From the NCBI GenBank assembly GCA_027488935.1, contig JAIYAP010000001.1, positions 18,421-82,420 of the forward strand: 64,000 nt of DNA. Direction: 5' to 3'. A program made the translations under genes and the position numbers. This DNA is from Saprospiraceae bacterium. GTDB lineage: Bacteria > Bacteroidota > Bacteroidia > Chitinophagales > Saprospiraceae. Numbering within the stretch: the stretch's first letter is position 1; each line of letters starts with the position of its first letter. The notes beneath the pieces were generated by a model. It was not told the origin of the DNA. It made no database searches and worked only from the letters and a program-made list of their open reading frames with translations. Shown one piece after another: positions 1 through 8,029 of the stretch.

Positions 1-1305
1 CGCGATTATTTCCACTGGTGGCCCGCAGAAAAAGGAAAACCCAATCCGCGTATCAGCTTTTTCGATGTTAACAACGATGCCTGGAAATACGATTCTATTA
101 CCAATGCCTATTATTTACACTATTTTTCCCAAAAACAGCCCGATTTAAACTGGGAAAACCCTAAGGTGCGGAAGGAAATCTTCGACATGATGAATTTCTG
201 GTTCGATAAAGGCATCGACGGTTTCCGCATGGATGTAATTTCGATCATCGGTAAAGACACCACTTTTCCGCCCATCCCCGCGCAATACGCCAACGACGTT
301 TTCCAATATTATGCTGAAGGCCAGGGAAATCGCACCCATACTTATTTGCAGGAAATGTACGCGCAATCTCTTAGCAAATACAATGTTATGAGTGTCGCGG
401 AAGGCGCTGGCGTAACGGATAAAACCGCACTCGATTTTGTGGATGCCAATCGCAAGGAACTCAACATGTTATACCACTTCGAAGGGGTGAGTTATGGCTA
501 CCTCAAAGGAAAATTCAAAACACCCGACCCAAAAGGGTATGATTTGGTGGGTTTTAAAGATATTTATACCAAATGGAATGATGTTTTTGCCGAAAAAGGT
601 TGGGGTACGATTTACCTCGGCAACCACGATCAACCCCGCATGCTCACCCGATGGGGCAATGACACACCCGAATTCGGTACGGTATCCTCCAAAATGCTGA
701 CGACCTTTTTGATGACCATGCGCGCTACGCCCTATTATTATTTTGGCGATGAATTGGGCATGAACAACATCAAATTTGATCGTATTGAAGATTACAAAGA
801 CATTGAATCCATCAATAATTACAAAATTGTCAAAGATAAAGGGGAAGACCTTCAAGCATTCCTGGATGCTCAGAAAATTTCAGCGCGCGACAATGGACGC
901 ACGCCTTTTCAGTGGGATAACACATCGAATGCAGGGTTCACCACCGGCACACCTTGGTTGAAAGTCAATCCAAATTATACTGCGGTAAATGTGCAAGCGC
1001 AAGAAGCAGATCCTAACTCTACGCTCAATTATTTCCGTAAAATTGTTCAACTGCGCAAACAGAACCCTGCCTTAATTTACGGAAAATATCAGTTGCTCGA
1101 CCGAGAAAACCCATCCGTTTACGCGTATACCCGGGAATGGGAAGGCCGGAAATATTTAGTTTTGCTCAATTTTAAAGCCCAAAATGCAGCAGCAAACCTG
1201 AATCTAGACCTTTCAAACGCAAAAATCGTCATCAACAATTACCCGGACGCAAAACCTGCTACCAGTCTGCGCCCCTATGAAGCGATGGTATTGGAGTTGA
1301 AATAA
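1..1305 (+). CDS. Alpha-glucosidase / oligo-1,6-glucosidase, GH13 (5' end outside window)
   Basis: This is the C-terminal part of a GH13 alpha-amylase-superfamily enzyme that hydrolyses short alpha-glucans. The frame is open from base 1, so the start lies upstream. Visible landmarks are the nucleophile Asp in GFRMDV (codon at 232), the acid/base Glu in SVAEGAG (codon at 400), the third catalytic Asp in GNHDQPR, and a C-terminal beta-sandwich ending at LRPYEAMVLELK. Val directly after the nucleophile is the residue usually seen in alpha-1,6-specific members (oligo-1,6-glucosidase, isomaltase), so isomalto-oligosaccharides are the likelier substrate; that is inference. The acid/base context VAEGAG differs from the common VGE. 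No signal peptide can be judged because the start is missing. The convergent paaD gene ends 13 bases downstream. Confidence 0.9.
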   Translation, partial: RDYFHWWPAEKGKPNPRISFFDVNNDAWKYDSITNAYYLHYFSQKQPDLNWENPKVRKEIFDMMNFWFDKGIDGFRMDVISIIGKDTTFPPIPAQYANDVFQYYAEGQGNRTHTYLQEMYAQSLSKYNVMSVAEGAGVTDKTALDFVDANRKELNMLYHFEGVSYGYLKGKFKTPDPKGYDLVGFKDIYTKWNDVFAEKGWGTIYLGNHDQPRMLTRWGNDTPEFGTVSSKMLTTFLMTMRATPYYYFGDELGMNNIKFDRIEDYKDIESINNYKIVKDKGEDLQAFLDAQKISARDNGRTPFQWDNTSNAGFTTGTPWLKVNPNYTAVNVQAQEADPNSTLNYFRKIVQLRKQNPALIYGKYQLLDRENPSVYAYTREWEGRKYLVLLNFKAQNAAANLNLDLSNAKIVINNYPDAKPATSLRPYEAMVLELK

Positions 1306-1318
1306 CGGTGCTCAAAAT

Positions 1319-1831
1319 TTAATGGCATTTAAAATAATCAAAAGGCTCCCGACATTCCAAACACCGAAACAAGGCCTTGCAAGCCGTGGATCCAAACTGC
1401 GATAACATTTCTGTTTGCTCCGATCCACAATGCGGGCATTTAATCGACGATTTTTCGCCCAATAAGGCCTTTTTGTCAATGGAAACCGATGCAGGAGCCG
1501 CAATGCCATATTTTTCTAACTTTTCCCTACCTGCAGCACTCAGCCAATCGGTGGTCCAGGATGGACTAAGCACTGTTGTTACTTTAACCGGTTCTATACC
1601 AGCCGATTGTAAGGCTGCGCGGATATTTACCTCAATAACCCCCATGGCAGGGCAGCCACTATAAGTAGGGGTGATCACCACTTCCAAAGTTTCATCCGCC
1701 AATAAATTTACGGAACGTATAATACCAAGATCGTCAATGGTTAATACCGGTATTTCAGGATCACAAACTTGTTCTAAAACCCGTTTTGCCTGCGATAAGC
1801 GGTCGGCACCCAAGTGTTTAAGTTCTTCCAT
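1319..1831 (-). CDS. paaD: PaaD-like protein (phenylacetyl-CoA epoxidase accessory subunit)
   Basis: A protein of about 170 residues with an N-terminal MIP18/DUF59 domain (VCDPEIPVLTIDDLGII, then the TYSGCPAMGVIE motif) and a C-terminal zinc ribbon (CPHCGSE ... FRCLECREPF). That architecture is typical of PaaD/PaaJ, the maturation factor of the diiron ring-1,2-phenylacetyl-CoA epoxidase. The open frame can be extended to a TTG at 1852, but the ATG at 1831 gives the normal length. Its usual partners paaA, paaB, paaC and paaE are absent; the upstream same-strand gene is a DUF5995 protein. It may serve an epoxidase encoded elsewhere, or act as a more general iron-sulfur assembly factor of the MIP18 family. 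Confidence 0.8.
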   Translation of the reverse strand: MEELKHLGADRLSQAKRVLEQVCDPEIPVLTIDDLGIIRSVNLLADETLEVVITPTYSGCPAMGVIEVNIRAALQSAGIEPVKVTTVLSPSWTTDWLSAAGREKLEKYGIAAPASVSIDKKALLGEKSSIKCPHCGSEQTEMLSQFGSTACKALFRCLECREPFDYFKCH

Positions 1832-1882
1832 AAATCGTTTAATTGGAAACAAAACACAAGTTTTCAGGGCTTGGTTGCAAGA

Positions 1883-2629
1883 TTATGCCAATAATAAATC
1901 TATTTTTTCTGCAACAGTGCCGATTTCCCATCGACGCATCCACCACAAACCCAAGCCAATGAAATAACCCGGATGCAACAATCGATTTCCAAATACCGCA
2001 ACGGCTGCATCCAATTCCTCAATTAATTTCCGTTCTGCCTCCACATTAGGCGCAAAGGCAATTGCAGTCGCGGTTTGCCAGGCAGCCCCGCGCGCCATTT
2101 TGATGCTAAAATTAATCATTCCCTCATCACCCGTCCGCAACAGCCAATCCATCCAGCGAAAAGGCAACCATATCTTTGCTAGCCGATTTTGGGTATCATC
2201 TACCAGAATACCAATCGTTGAGTTGACCAACTCAAAATCATGTTTTAAGCCAAAAATGGCATCTTTAGATCGGGTGTGGGCCGCCGCAATGCCCAAATCA
2301 AGGTTGATGTGCGCATTTACCCCCAATATTAAATGTTGTAAAACAGGAACAGATGGGTCTTCTGTTGCCTCAAACGCAACTTTCCAGGCTTTCGTAACAG
2401 GCTTGCCTTGTTGCCAGGCATCCCAGGCATCCAAATAACGTTGGGCAAAAATTACATCCAAACGCTCCATGCGGGTGCCATTTTCAAACATATTGGCATT
2501 GATCCCCGCCTCCACCGCCTTGGTCATTTGATAATACAACGCAGCAAAATACCCTTGAGGTGATTGATGCGCTTTGGCCCACGCCAATATAATTTCCAGC
2601 CGTTGTAATACTTCGGAGATTGATGCCAT
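1883..2629 (-). CDS. DUF5995 family protein
   Basis: A 248-residue soluble, mainly helical protein without signal peptide. The run RMERLDVIFAQRYLDAWDAW, the later VLQHLILGVNAHINLDLG segment and the C-terminal LHPGYFIGLGLWWMRRWE are the hallmarks I associate with DUF5995, a family of unknown function. Its conserved His and Asp residues could bind metal, but no activity is established. The open frame begins at a GTG at 2656; the ATG at 2629 is preferred because it starts at MASISEVLQ, where the helical domain begins. A -7 promoter motif lies at 2686-2693. Its position upstream of paaD could suggest PaaC, but the sequence lacks the PaaC ferritin-like motifs. Confidence 0.7.
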   Translation of the reverse strand: MASISEVLQRLEIILAWAKAHQSPQGYFAALYYQMTKAVEAGINANMFENGTRMERLDVIFAQRYLDAWDAWQQGKPVTKAWKVAFEATEDPSVPVLQHLILGVNAHINLDLGIAAAHTRSKDAIFGLKHDFELVNSTIGILVDDTQNRLAKIWLPFRWMDWLLRTGDEGMINFSIKMARGAAWQTATAIAFAPNVEAERKLIEELDAAVAVFGNRLLHPGYFIGLGLWWMRRWEIGTVAEKIDLLLA

Positions 2630-2685
2630 GTAAATTTTCAATAATGGGTAACGCACCTGATAAGGAACGTGCTGTAATTGCAGGG

Positions 2686-2693
2686 CAAATATA
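2686..2693 (-). promoter_or_regulatory. Probable -7 promoter element for the DUF5995 gene
   Basis: On the minus strand this reads TATATTTG, an exact match to the Bacteroidota -7 consensus TAnnTTTG, 56 bases upstream of the ATG at 2629. No TTG lies at the right distance for a -33 element, so the call rests on one half only. Confidence 0.4.
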
Positions 2694-2744
2694 CCTTTCT
2701 AATTTAAAAATCTACTTCCATCTTTACGACTTCAAAAAAAACTT

Positions 2745-3392
2745 ATGCGCAATACCTTCTTACTTTTCCTGCTTTTTTGGGGCACTTCTTGTAGCAGCCC
2801 CGAACAACAATTGAATCGACTGCAATATGATTTGATTTACAAACATCCAAAACCGGAAACATTTCTGATAAAAACACCAGCCGATACCCTTCAATTGCCG
2901 ATTCCGCAGGTACACAACGAAGCAACACAGGCTTTTATCGCCCGCTGCAAACAACGCGCCCAATCAATTCCCGCAGCAATGCTTCCGGTAACTTCACAGA
3001 AAAAATTGTTTTATCTGCTGTTTGCACTCGACTCCCTGCATCGAAGTTATGGACAAATCATACACCCGCAAGATTATGCCCTGCATGTTATGACGCAACG
3101 TGTTTGGTCGCCGGAAAAAGGGCTACAAAATCCTGCGCTCCTAATGGCCCTGCTCGAAAAAATTCCGGTCTATTATGATTTGGTGGAAAGCCGCTGGATC
3201 AAACCCCAACTTGCCGACTTGCCGAAGGCTATTGCCACTGCTCAATCGGCACTTGATGCACTAAATACGCTAGAAAAAACACCTGAAGGCTTGAATTCAG
3301 CGCAAAAAACAGCATTTACAAACCTGCTGTCACCCGCAAAAGCGGCGCTAAAAAACTACATCGGATTGTGCCAAAGCGGCTATTTATTATAA
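2745..3392 (+). CDS. Putative lipoprotein, unknown function
   Basis: A 215-residue protein opening with a lipoprotein signal (MRNTFLLFLLFWGTSC); the Cys after GTS is the expected acylation site, so it is probably anchored in the envelope. The mature part is largely helical and rich in Leu, Ala, Lys and Gln, with no catalytic motif I recognise. It is divergently transcribed from the DUF5995 gene and convergent with the next gene, whose end lies 7 bases away. I do not recognise a family. Confidence 0.65.
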   Translation: MRNTFLLFLLFWGTSCSSPEQQLNRLQYDLIYKHPKPETFLIKTPADTLQLPIPQVHNEATQAFIARCKQRAQSIPAAMLPVTSQKKLFYLLFALDSLHRSYGQIIHPQDYALHVMTQRVWSPEKGLQNPALLMALLEKIPVYYDLVESRWIKPQLADLPKAIATAQSALDALNTLEKTPEGLNSAQKTAFTNLLSPAKAALKNYIGLCQSGYLL

Positions 3393-3399
3393 AATAAAA

Positions 3400-3837
3400 T
3401 CAAATATATTTCGTCTGCTCTTTGTCCTGTAACACATCTTTTAACTCCTTCAAATAAGCATATTGTGCGGGTAAACTGCGTTTAAACGCTTCTTTTACTG
3501 CAACAAAAGCACCATTTTCCATGGACGGAACGAGGCTTTTGATGCGTTGTTTGGCCTTTTCTTTTGCAACGCGATAATCTTCATAAATTAAAGCACGCAA
3601 CGATGGAATTTCATGCCAATCCGCTTCAATGGCAATGGCTTTACGAGATTCTCCGTTTTCTAACGTAACAGGTTCCAACTCAATGCAATTGGTAAAATTT
3701 GCGGGTAGCGACTGCAAAGTTTCAGTGGCTTCCCACTGGGCCTCATCTGCACCTACTGCGCATTTATTTACCATAAAAACCTCCAAACCCGTATCCCGCA
3801 TTCGGTAAATGATCACATCCACTTGTTCGTTTGCCAT
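3400..3837 (-). CDS. Conserved hypothetical protein with NUDIX-like N-terminus
   Basis: 145 residues, no signal peptide. The first strands (VDVIIYRMRDTGLEVFMVNK) resemble the start of a NUDIX fold, but there is no NUDIX box (GX5EX7REUXEEXGU), so hydrolase activity is not supported. The C-terminal half is Lys-rich and helical (VAKEKAKQRIKSLV, KRSLPAQYAYLKELKDVL). It starts at an ATG at 3837. Function unknown. Confidence 0.55.
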   Translation of the reverse strand: MANEQVDVIIYRMRDTGLEVFMVNKCAVGADEAQWEATETLQSLPANFTNCIELEPVTLENGESRKAIAIEADWHEIPSLRALIYEDYRVAKEKAKQRIKSLVPSMENGAFVAVKEAFKRSLPAQYAYLKELKDVLQDKEQTKYI

Positions 3838-4036
3838 AATAAAATCCTTTAATCAAAGACTGATTGCCCCGTACAACACCTTACTGAAAGAAAAGTTCTG
3901 GCATTTCAGGCACTTGTTGAAGTGTAAATCGCCTGCAAAGAACGGACAAAACTTCCAGAAACCCCAACAAAAGCAACGCTTATGCACAATTGGCACACTT
4001 CGTGTTGATTATAAATGACTTATACCTGCAGGGGCA

Positions 4037-4522
4037 TTATATACGGGTCGTCTTGATTTTGGAAATTTTCGGATCCACGGTTGGCCCTTTTTTGGGCACT
4101 GTAGCCTTTGGCGTCTTTTCGTCCTCCAACCGCAAGCGTTCTTCTGGCAACAATCCATCTTCCGTATTCGGATTCGCACCGTCATCCGCAGGTAATGGGT
4201 GTCTTTGCCCAAACATCGCGCGGTCTAGTTGCCGGGAAAGCGAATCCATTTCTTCATAAAAATCAAATTCAGCGCCAGGGCGCATTCCCAGGGTTTGGGG
4301 ATTCAACCGAAAAAAGAAACTACCGTTGCCATCTTGCCGCAAGGTGTCCCATTTGAAATAAATCGTGGTGTCTTGCCCCGGACCAAATGCCATACCAGCG
4401 CGCATTTGATCCATCATTTTCTGAAAAGCACGCTCCATCTCTTCAAACGGGTCTGAAGATTGTGCAGCAGCGGAAAAAACAAACATCAAAAGGAAAAAGC
4501 AGGAAAAAAACCATTTTTTCAT
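4037..4522 (-). CDS. Secreted hypothetical protein
   Basis: 161 residues starting MKKWFFSCFFLLMFVFSAAAQ, a clear Sec signal peptide ending in AAAQ. The mature part is polar with repeated acidic and Met/Gln-rich helices (FEEMERAFQKMMDQMRAGMAF) and a C-terminal low-complexity segment. The open frame extends to 4588, but a well-formed promoter (4545-4576) lies between 4588 and 4522, so the ATG at 4522 is the start. No family recognised. Confidence 0.6.
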   Translation of the reverse strand: MKKWFFSCFFLLMFVFSAAAQSSDPFEEMERAFQKMMDQMRAGMAFGPGQDTTIYFKWDTLRQDGNGSFFFRLNPQTLGMRPGAEFDFYEEMDSLSRQLDRAMFGQRHPLPADDGANPNTEDGLLPEERLRLEDEKTPKATVPKKGPTVDPKISKIKTTRI

Positions 4523-4544
4523 AGCAAAGCATCTTTTTGGAGCA

Positions 4545-4576
4545 CAAAGATAAGGTGATTCTACCTTTGACTGCAA
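4545..4576 (-). promoter_or_regulatory. Bacteroidota-type promoter for the 4522 gene
   Basis: Reading the minus strand: TTG (4576-4574), 21 bases, TATCTTTG (4552-4545). This matches the sigma-ABfr consensus TTTG-N19-21-TAnnTTTG. It implies a short leader before the ATG at 4522 and rules out the longer open frame. Confidence 0.75.
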
Positions 4577-4640
4577 GCCCCAAATCATTAGAAATATGGT
4601 CCAATCTATGTTTTTACATCAAGCAAGCCGTGAAACAGCC

Positions 4641-4874
4641 TCAAGGCTCGCTGCTTTCCTTACGTTCCCGTTCCCAATCTGTATTGGCAAAAACCGTAAT
4701 TAATACGCCTGCAAGCACCATTAAAATTTTAAAAACAAATGCAAACAGTCGGCCAGGCAACTCCAAAAAGCCCAAAAACACCCACTGGGTTCCAACCATT
4801 TGCAGCACCAATCCGGTAAAGCCAAATACCACGAGCAAAAAACCCAGTAAAAGCCAGTATCCCTTATTTTTCAT
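4641..4874 (-). CDS. Small inner-membrane protein, two transmembrane segments
   Basis: 77 residues. Two hydrophobic helices are visible: about residues 6-30 (GYWLLLGFLLVVFGFTGLVL) and about 43-63 (FAFVFKILMVLAGVLITVF). A charged tail, DWERERKESSEP, follows. No motif beyond topology. It lies in the same direction as the secreted protein at 4037-4522 and could share a transcript with it. Function unknown. Confidence 0.55.
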   Translation of the reverse strand: MKNKGYWLLLGFLLVVFGFTGLVLQMVGTQWVFLGFLELPGRLFAFVFKILMVLAGVLITVFANTDWERERKESSEP

Positions 4875-4908
4875 ATCCTTGAGTTGATTAATTTAACTTG
4901 TACTCCAC

Positions 4909-4916
4909 TAACTTTG
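4909..4916 (+). promoter_or_regulatory. Probable -7 element upstream of HMG-CoA lyase
   Basis: TAACTTTG fits TAnnTTTG. The nearest upstream TTG (4884-4886) is 22 bases away, one base longer than the usual spacing. If functional, transcription would start near 4923, downstream of the first open codon at 4884, which supports the later TTG start at 4959. Confidence 0.45.
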
Positions 4917-4958
4917 TCGGACAAAATTTGTTTACACCCGAACAAAATAAAATCGAAT

Positions 4959-5840
4959 TTGACACCCACCACTGTTCAAAGTCAGCCAAACGCAATTCAG
5001 TTAATTGAATGTCCCCGCGATGCGATGCAGGGCTTGCACGATTTTATCGAAACCGACATAAAAGTTGCCTACATCAATCAATTGTTGCGTGTTGGCTTCG
5101 ATACCATCGATTTTGGATCGTTTGTTAGTCCTAAAGCCATTCCGCAAATGCGCGATACCGCCGAAGTGCTCGCAAAATTAGACCTTTCTCAAACCAACAC
5201 CAAATTATTGGCCATTGTTGCCAATCAACGCGGGGCAGAAGATGCCTGTCAATACCCGGAAATCGATTTTCTGGGGTACCCATTTAGCATCAGCGAAACA
5301 TTTCAATTGCGCAATACCAACGCGACCATTGCCGAGAGCCTCGAACGCACCAAAGCCATTCAGGAATTGTGCGTTGCCCACAACAAACAATTGGTCTTGT
5401 ACATTTCCATGGGGTTTGGAAATCCGTACGGCGACCCCTGGAATGGCGAAATTGTGCATAAATGGGTGGATATGCTGGCAACTTACGGCATTCGCATCTT
5501 TTCTTTGTCGGATACCATTGGGTGCTCCAACCCGGAAAATATTTCTTATTTATTCAGCAACCTTATTCCCAAGTATCCAAAGCTCGAATTTGGTGCCCAC
5601 TTGCACACACAACCCCACAATTGGCGCGAAAAAATAGAGGCTGCCTGGGAAAACGGCTGCCGCAGGTTCGATGGAGCCATGCGGGGCTATGGTGGCTGCC
5701 CGATGGCCAAAGACGACCTTACAGGCAACATGGCGACCGAAAACCTGGTGTTCTTCTTTGATGAAAACCATGAAAACCTGCCCATCGACCGGGCTGCCTT
5801 CGGGAAAAGCATGGCGATGGCCTTGGAAGTATTTCCTTAA
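4959..5840 (+). CDS. mvaB: Hydroxymethylglutaryl-CoA lyase
   Basis: A DRE-TIM-barrel metallolyase that cleaves HMG-CoA to acetoacetate and acetyl-CoA, the last step of leucine breakdown. Landmarks: ECPRDAMQG at the N-terminus (the family's EVGPRDGLQ position), the TIDFGSFVSP strand, FSLSDTIGCSNPE, the metal ligands in EFGAHLHT, and the catalytic Cys loop GYGGCPMAKDDLTGNMATE. About 293 residues, typical of the family. The first in-frame ATG lies inside the conserved ECPRDAMQ motif, so initiation must be at a non-ATG codon; TTG at 4959 is best, with an A-rich stretch upstream. TTG at 4884 is possible but lies before the -7 element. The gene stands alone, without the leucine-catabolism carboxylase. 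Confidence 0.88.
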   Translation: MTPTTVQSQPNAIQLIECPRDAMQGLHDFIETDIKVAYINQLLRVGFDTIDFGSFVSPKAIPQMRDTAEVLAKLDLSQTNTKLLAIVANQRGAEDACQYPEIDFLGYPFSISETFQLRNTNATIAESLERTKAIQELCVAHNKQLVLYISMGFGNPYGDPWNGEIVHKWVDMLATYGIRIFSLSDTIGCSNPENISYLFSNLIPKYPKLEFGAHLHTQPHNWREKIEAAWENGCRRFDGAMRGYGGCPMAKDDLTGNMATENLVFFFDENHENLPIDRAAFGKSMAMALEVFP

Positions 5841-6108
5841 CCGACTTCTATTCATATCATGCAAATTGCTTGTTAAACCGTGGTTAAAATTTTAAAACAA
5901 TTTGAGTTTTAGTTACAAACAAACAATTGATAATCAAATCATTAGAATTCATTTAGTAAAAATTTTTAAGACTTTCAGACAACTACAACCTTGTACTCTG
6001 CATCAAAGCACCACACGGAGCAGGGAAAACCCATACTTTTGGCCCGAAAGCGCAATTTTAAAAGTACACGCTTCGTCCTTACTCTTTACATCAACATCGA
6101 CTAAAGCC

Positions 6109-6621
6109 ATGTTAAAAAAATTCTTTTCCACCGCACTGCTGCTTGTTACCCTTAGTGGATTTGCGACCGCACAACGTATTGCTTATGTAGACGTTACCGC
6201 TGTTTTGGAAGCGTTGCCGGAATACCAGAAAGCACAAGAACAATTGGATAAAATTGCCACCCAATGGCGTCAGGAAATTGCTGGCGAACAGGATAAAATC
6301 AAAGGCATGTACAGTAAGTATCAAGCCGAGCAAGTGTTGCTCAGCGAAGAAATGAAAAAGACCCGCGAAGAAGAAATTTTAGCCAAGGAAAAAGAAGTGC
6401 GTGAAATGCAACGTCAGAAATTTGGACCAGAAGGCGCTTTGTTTAAAAAACGCGAAGAACTGGTAAAACCAATTCAGGATAAGGTGTACGCTACCATCAC
6501 TTCCTTTGCAGAATCCAAGGGTTTTGAGTTTATTTTTGACAAAGGCAGTGCTTCCGGAATGCTGTTTGCTGATAAAAAATACGACAAAACAGAAGATATT
6601 AAGTCGCTTTTGACAAAATAA
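6109..6621 (+). CDS. OmpH/Skp family periplasmic chaperone (first copy)
   Basis: 170 residues with a signal peptide (MLKKFFSTALLLVTLSGFATAQ). Next come RIAYVDVTAVLEALPEYQKAQ, a long charged coiled coil (about residues 45-125), and a closing FDKGSASGMLFAD segment. This is the OmpH/Skp fold, a trimeric chaperone that holds unfolded outer-membrane proteins in the periplasm. The ATG at 6109 is chosen because it starts the signal peptide; the open frame runs back to 5902. It heads a cluster with a second OmpH and murI, an arrangement common in Bacteroidota, usually downstream of bamA, which is not in this window. Confidence 0.85.
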   Translation: MLKKFFSTALLLVTLSGFATAQRIAYVDVTAVLEALPEYQKAQEQLDKIATQWRQEIAGEQDKIKGMYSKYQAEQVLLSEEMKKTREEEILAKEKEVREMQRQKFGPEGALFKKREELVKPIQDKVYATITSFAESKGFEFIFDKGSASGMLFADKKYDKTEDIKSLLTK

Positions 6622-6698
6622 TCCCTTCTTAATCAGGCGGTAAGTTGTTTGTTTCCATCGCATTCGTTTTCGATAGCGCAAAAATCAGGAACTCGTTC

Positions 6699-6706
6699 TA
6701 TTTTTG
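6699..6706 (+). promoter_or_regulatory. Possible -7 element before the second ompH
   Basis: TATTTTTG fits TAnnTTTG and lies 55 bases upstream of the ATG at 6761, suggesting the second copy has its own promoter. No -33 TTG at proper spacing was found. Confidence 0.35.
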
Positions 6707-6760
6707 CGGCGGCAACCAGGCAACTTACTGCCTTTTGATTTTACAACATTACGCACACAC

Positions 6761-7273
6761 ATGAAAAATACAATTGTCCTAACCCTCAGTCTGCTGCTTT
6801 TTGCCTCAACTGCTGGTTTTTCTCAAAAATTTGGCTACTGCAACTCCGAATTATTGCTCACACAGATTCCGGAAGTAAAAGCAGCCGACAGTGAATTGCA
6901 AGCATTTCAAAATCAATTGACCAAACGCGGTCAGGAACGGGTAAAAGCCCTTCAGGAAGCGGCTGCAGATTTGGCACGCAAAAAGGAACAGGGTACCATT
7001 TCGCCTAAAGACTACGAAGCGCAAGCGGCAAAATTGAAGGAGGAAGAAACTTCGATTGGCGCTTATGAGAAGGAAGTATATGAAAAACTCGGCAAAAAGC
7101 GCGAGGAATTGTTCAAACCCCTGCTCGATAAGGTGAACACTGCCATGAATGATGTTGCCAAAGAAAACGGCTATATGTTTGTGTTCGATTCCAGCACCTC
7201 TTTTTTGCTGTATGCCAGCGAAACCCTGGATGTAACTAAATTAGTAAAGGCAAAATTAGGCATCACCAACTAA
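6761..7273 (+). CDS. OmpH/Skp family periplasmic chaperone (second copy)
   Basis: 170 residues, equal in length to the first copy. Signal peptide MKNTIVLTLSLLLFASTAGFSQ, then KFGYCNSELLLTQIPEVKAAD, a central coiled coil rich in Glu, Lys and Ala, and the terminal YMFVFDSSTSFLLYASE strand pair. The two copies have diverged considerably, so this is an old duplication of the kind common in Bacteroidota. The ATG at 6761 starts the signal peptide. murI follows after 6 bases and is probably cotranscribed. Confidence 0.85.
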   Translation: MKNTIVLTLSLLLFASTAGFSQKFGYCNSELLLTQIPEVKAADSELQAFQNQLTKRGQERVKALQEAAADLARKKEQGTISPKDYEAQAAKLKEEETSIGAYEKEVYEKLGKKREELFKPLLDKVNTAMNDVAKENGYMFVFDSSTSFLLYASETLDVTKLVKAKLGITN

Positions 7274-7279
7274 GCCTTT

Positions 7280-8029
7280 ATGGCGGCCATCGGTTTTTTT
7301 GATTCAGGTATTGGCGGTTTAACAGTACTGCAAGAAGCGTTACAACGACTTCCCAATGCGCAATACCTGTACTATGCCGATAGCGACCATGCTCCATATG
7401 GCACCAAATCGAAAGAGGAGGTGCTTTTGCATTTTATACATGCCATGGATTTTATCGTGGACCATGATGTAGCGGCCATTGTAGTAGCCTGTAACACAGC
7501 AACAAGTGTTGGGATTGAGGCCGCAAGAGCGCGCTATAGCATTCCGATCATCGGGATGGAACCGGCGGTAAAACCAGCACTTGCTGCTGCGGGCAACAAA
7601 CGGGTGCTGGTTTTTGCCACCAAACTTACCTTGCAACTGGAAAAATTTCGAAACCTCGTTGAACGCGTCGATGCCGACAACCGGGTAGATTATTTGCCTT
7701 TGCAAGAATTGGTTCAGTTTGCCGAACGTTTTGAATTTTCAGACGAACTGATTTTACCTTATTTACACGCGCAACTCGCCGAAATAGACCTGACCCAATA
7801 TGGCGCCGTGGTATTGGGATGCACCCATTTCCCTTTCTTCCGAAAACAATTTGAAGCGGTATTGCCACCTGATGTGCAAATTGTGGATGGAAACGTCGGC
7901 ACCATTAATAACTTGATGACGCGCCTGGGCAAGGATACCGTTGGCGGTCCAGGTGGTGTTCGGTATTTTATCTCGGGGAAGGAGGTTGATTTTGAACCTA
8001 TTCGATCTGTTTTAAAACTTAGGACATAA
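7280..8029 (+). CDS. murI: Glutamate racemase
   Basis: Interconverts L- and D-glutamate, supplying D-Glu for peptidoglycan. 249 residues. The N-terminal FFDSGIGGLTVL motif and the two catalytic cysteines, Cys71 in VACNTA and Cys181 in LGCTHFPFF, are all present, as is the DSDHAPYGTKS loop. It starts 6 bases after the second ompH stop. Its last 18 bases overlap the 3' end of the convergent porP-like gene. Confidence 0.93.
   Translation: MAAIGFFDSGIGGLTVLQEALQRLPNAQYLYYADSDHAPYGTKSKEEVLLHFIHAMDFIVDHDVAAIVVACNTATSVGIEAARARYSIPIIGMEPAVKPALAAAGNKRVLVFATKLTLQLEKFRNLVERVDADNRVDYLPLQELVQFAERFEFSDELILPYLHAQLAEIDLTQYGAVVLGCTHFPFFRKQFEAVLPPDVQIVDGNVGTINNLMTRLGKDTVGGPGGVRYFISGKEVDFEPIRSVLKLRT

Noticed and set aside
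469..855. 128-residue minus-strand ORF inside the alpha-glucosidase
   Set aside because: It runs antisense to a clearly conserved enzyme frame, and its translation shows no domain.
1883..2656. paaC, as expected upstream of paaD
   Set aside because: The translation lacks PaaC ferritin-like motifs and instead shows the DUF5995 pattern (QHLILGVNAHINLDLG).
3400..3837. NUDIX hydrolase
   Set aside because: Only the first strands resemble the fold; no Nudix box is present.
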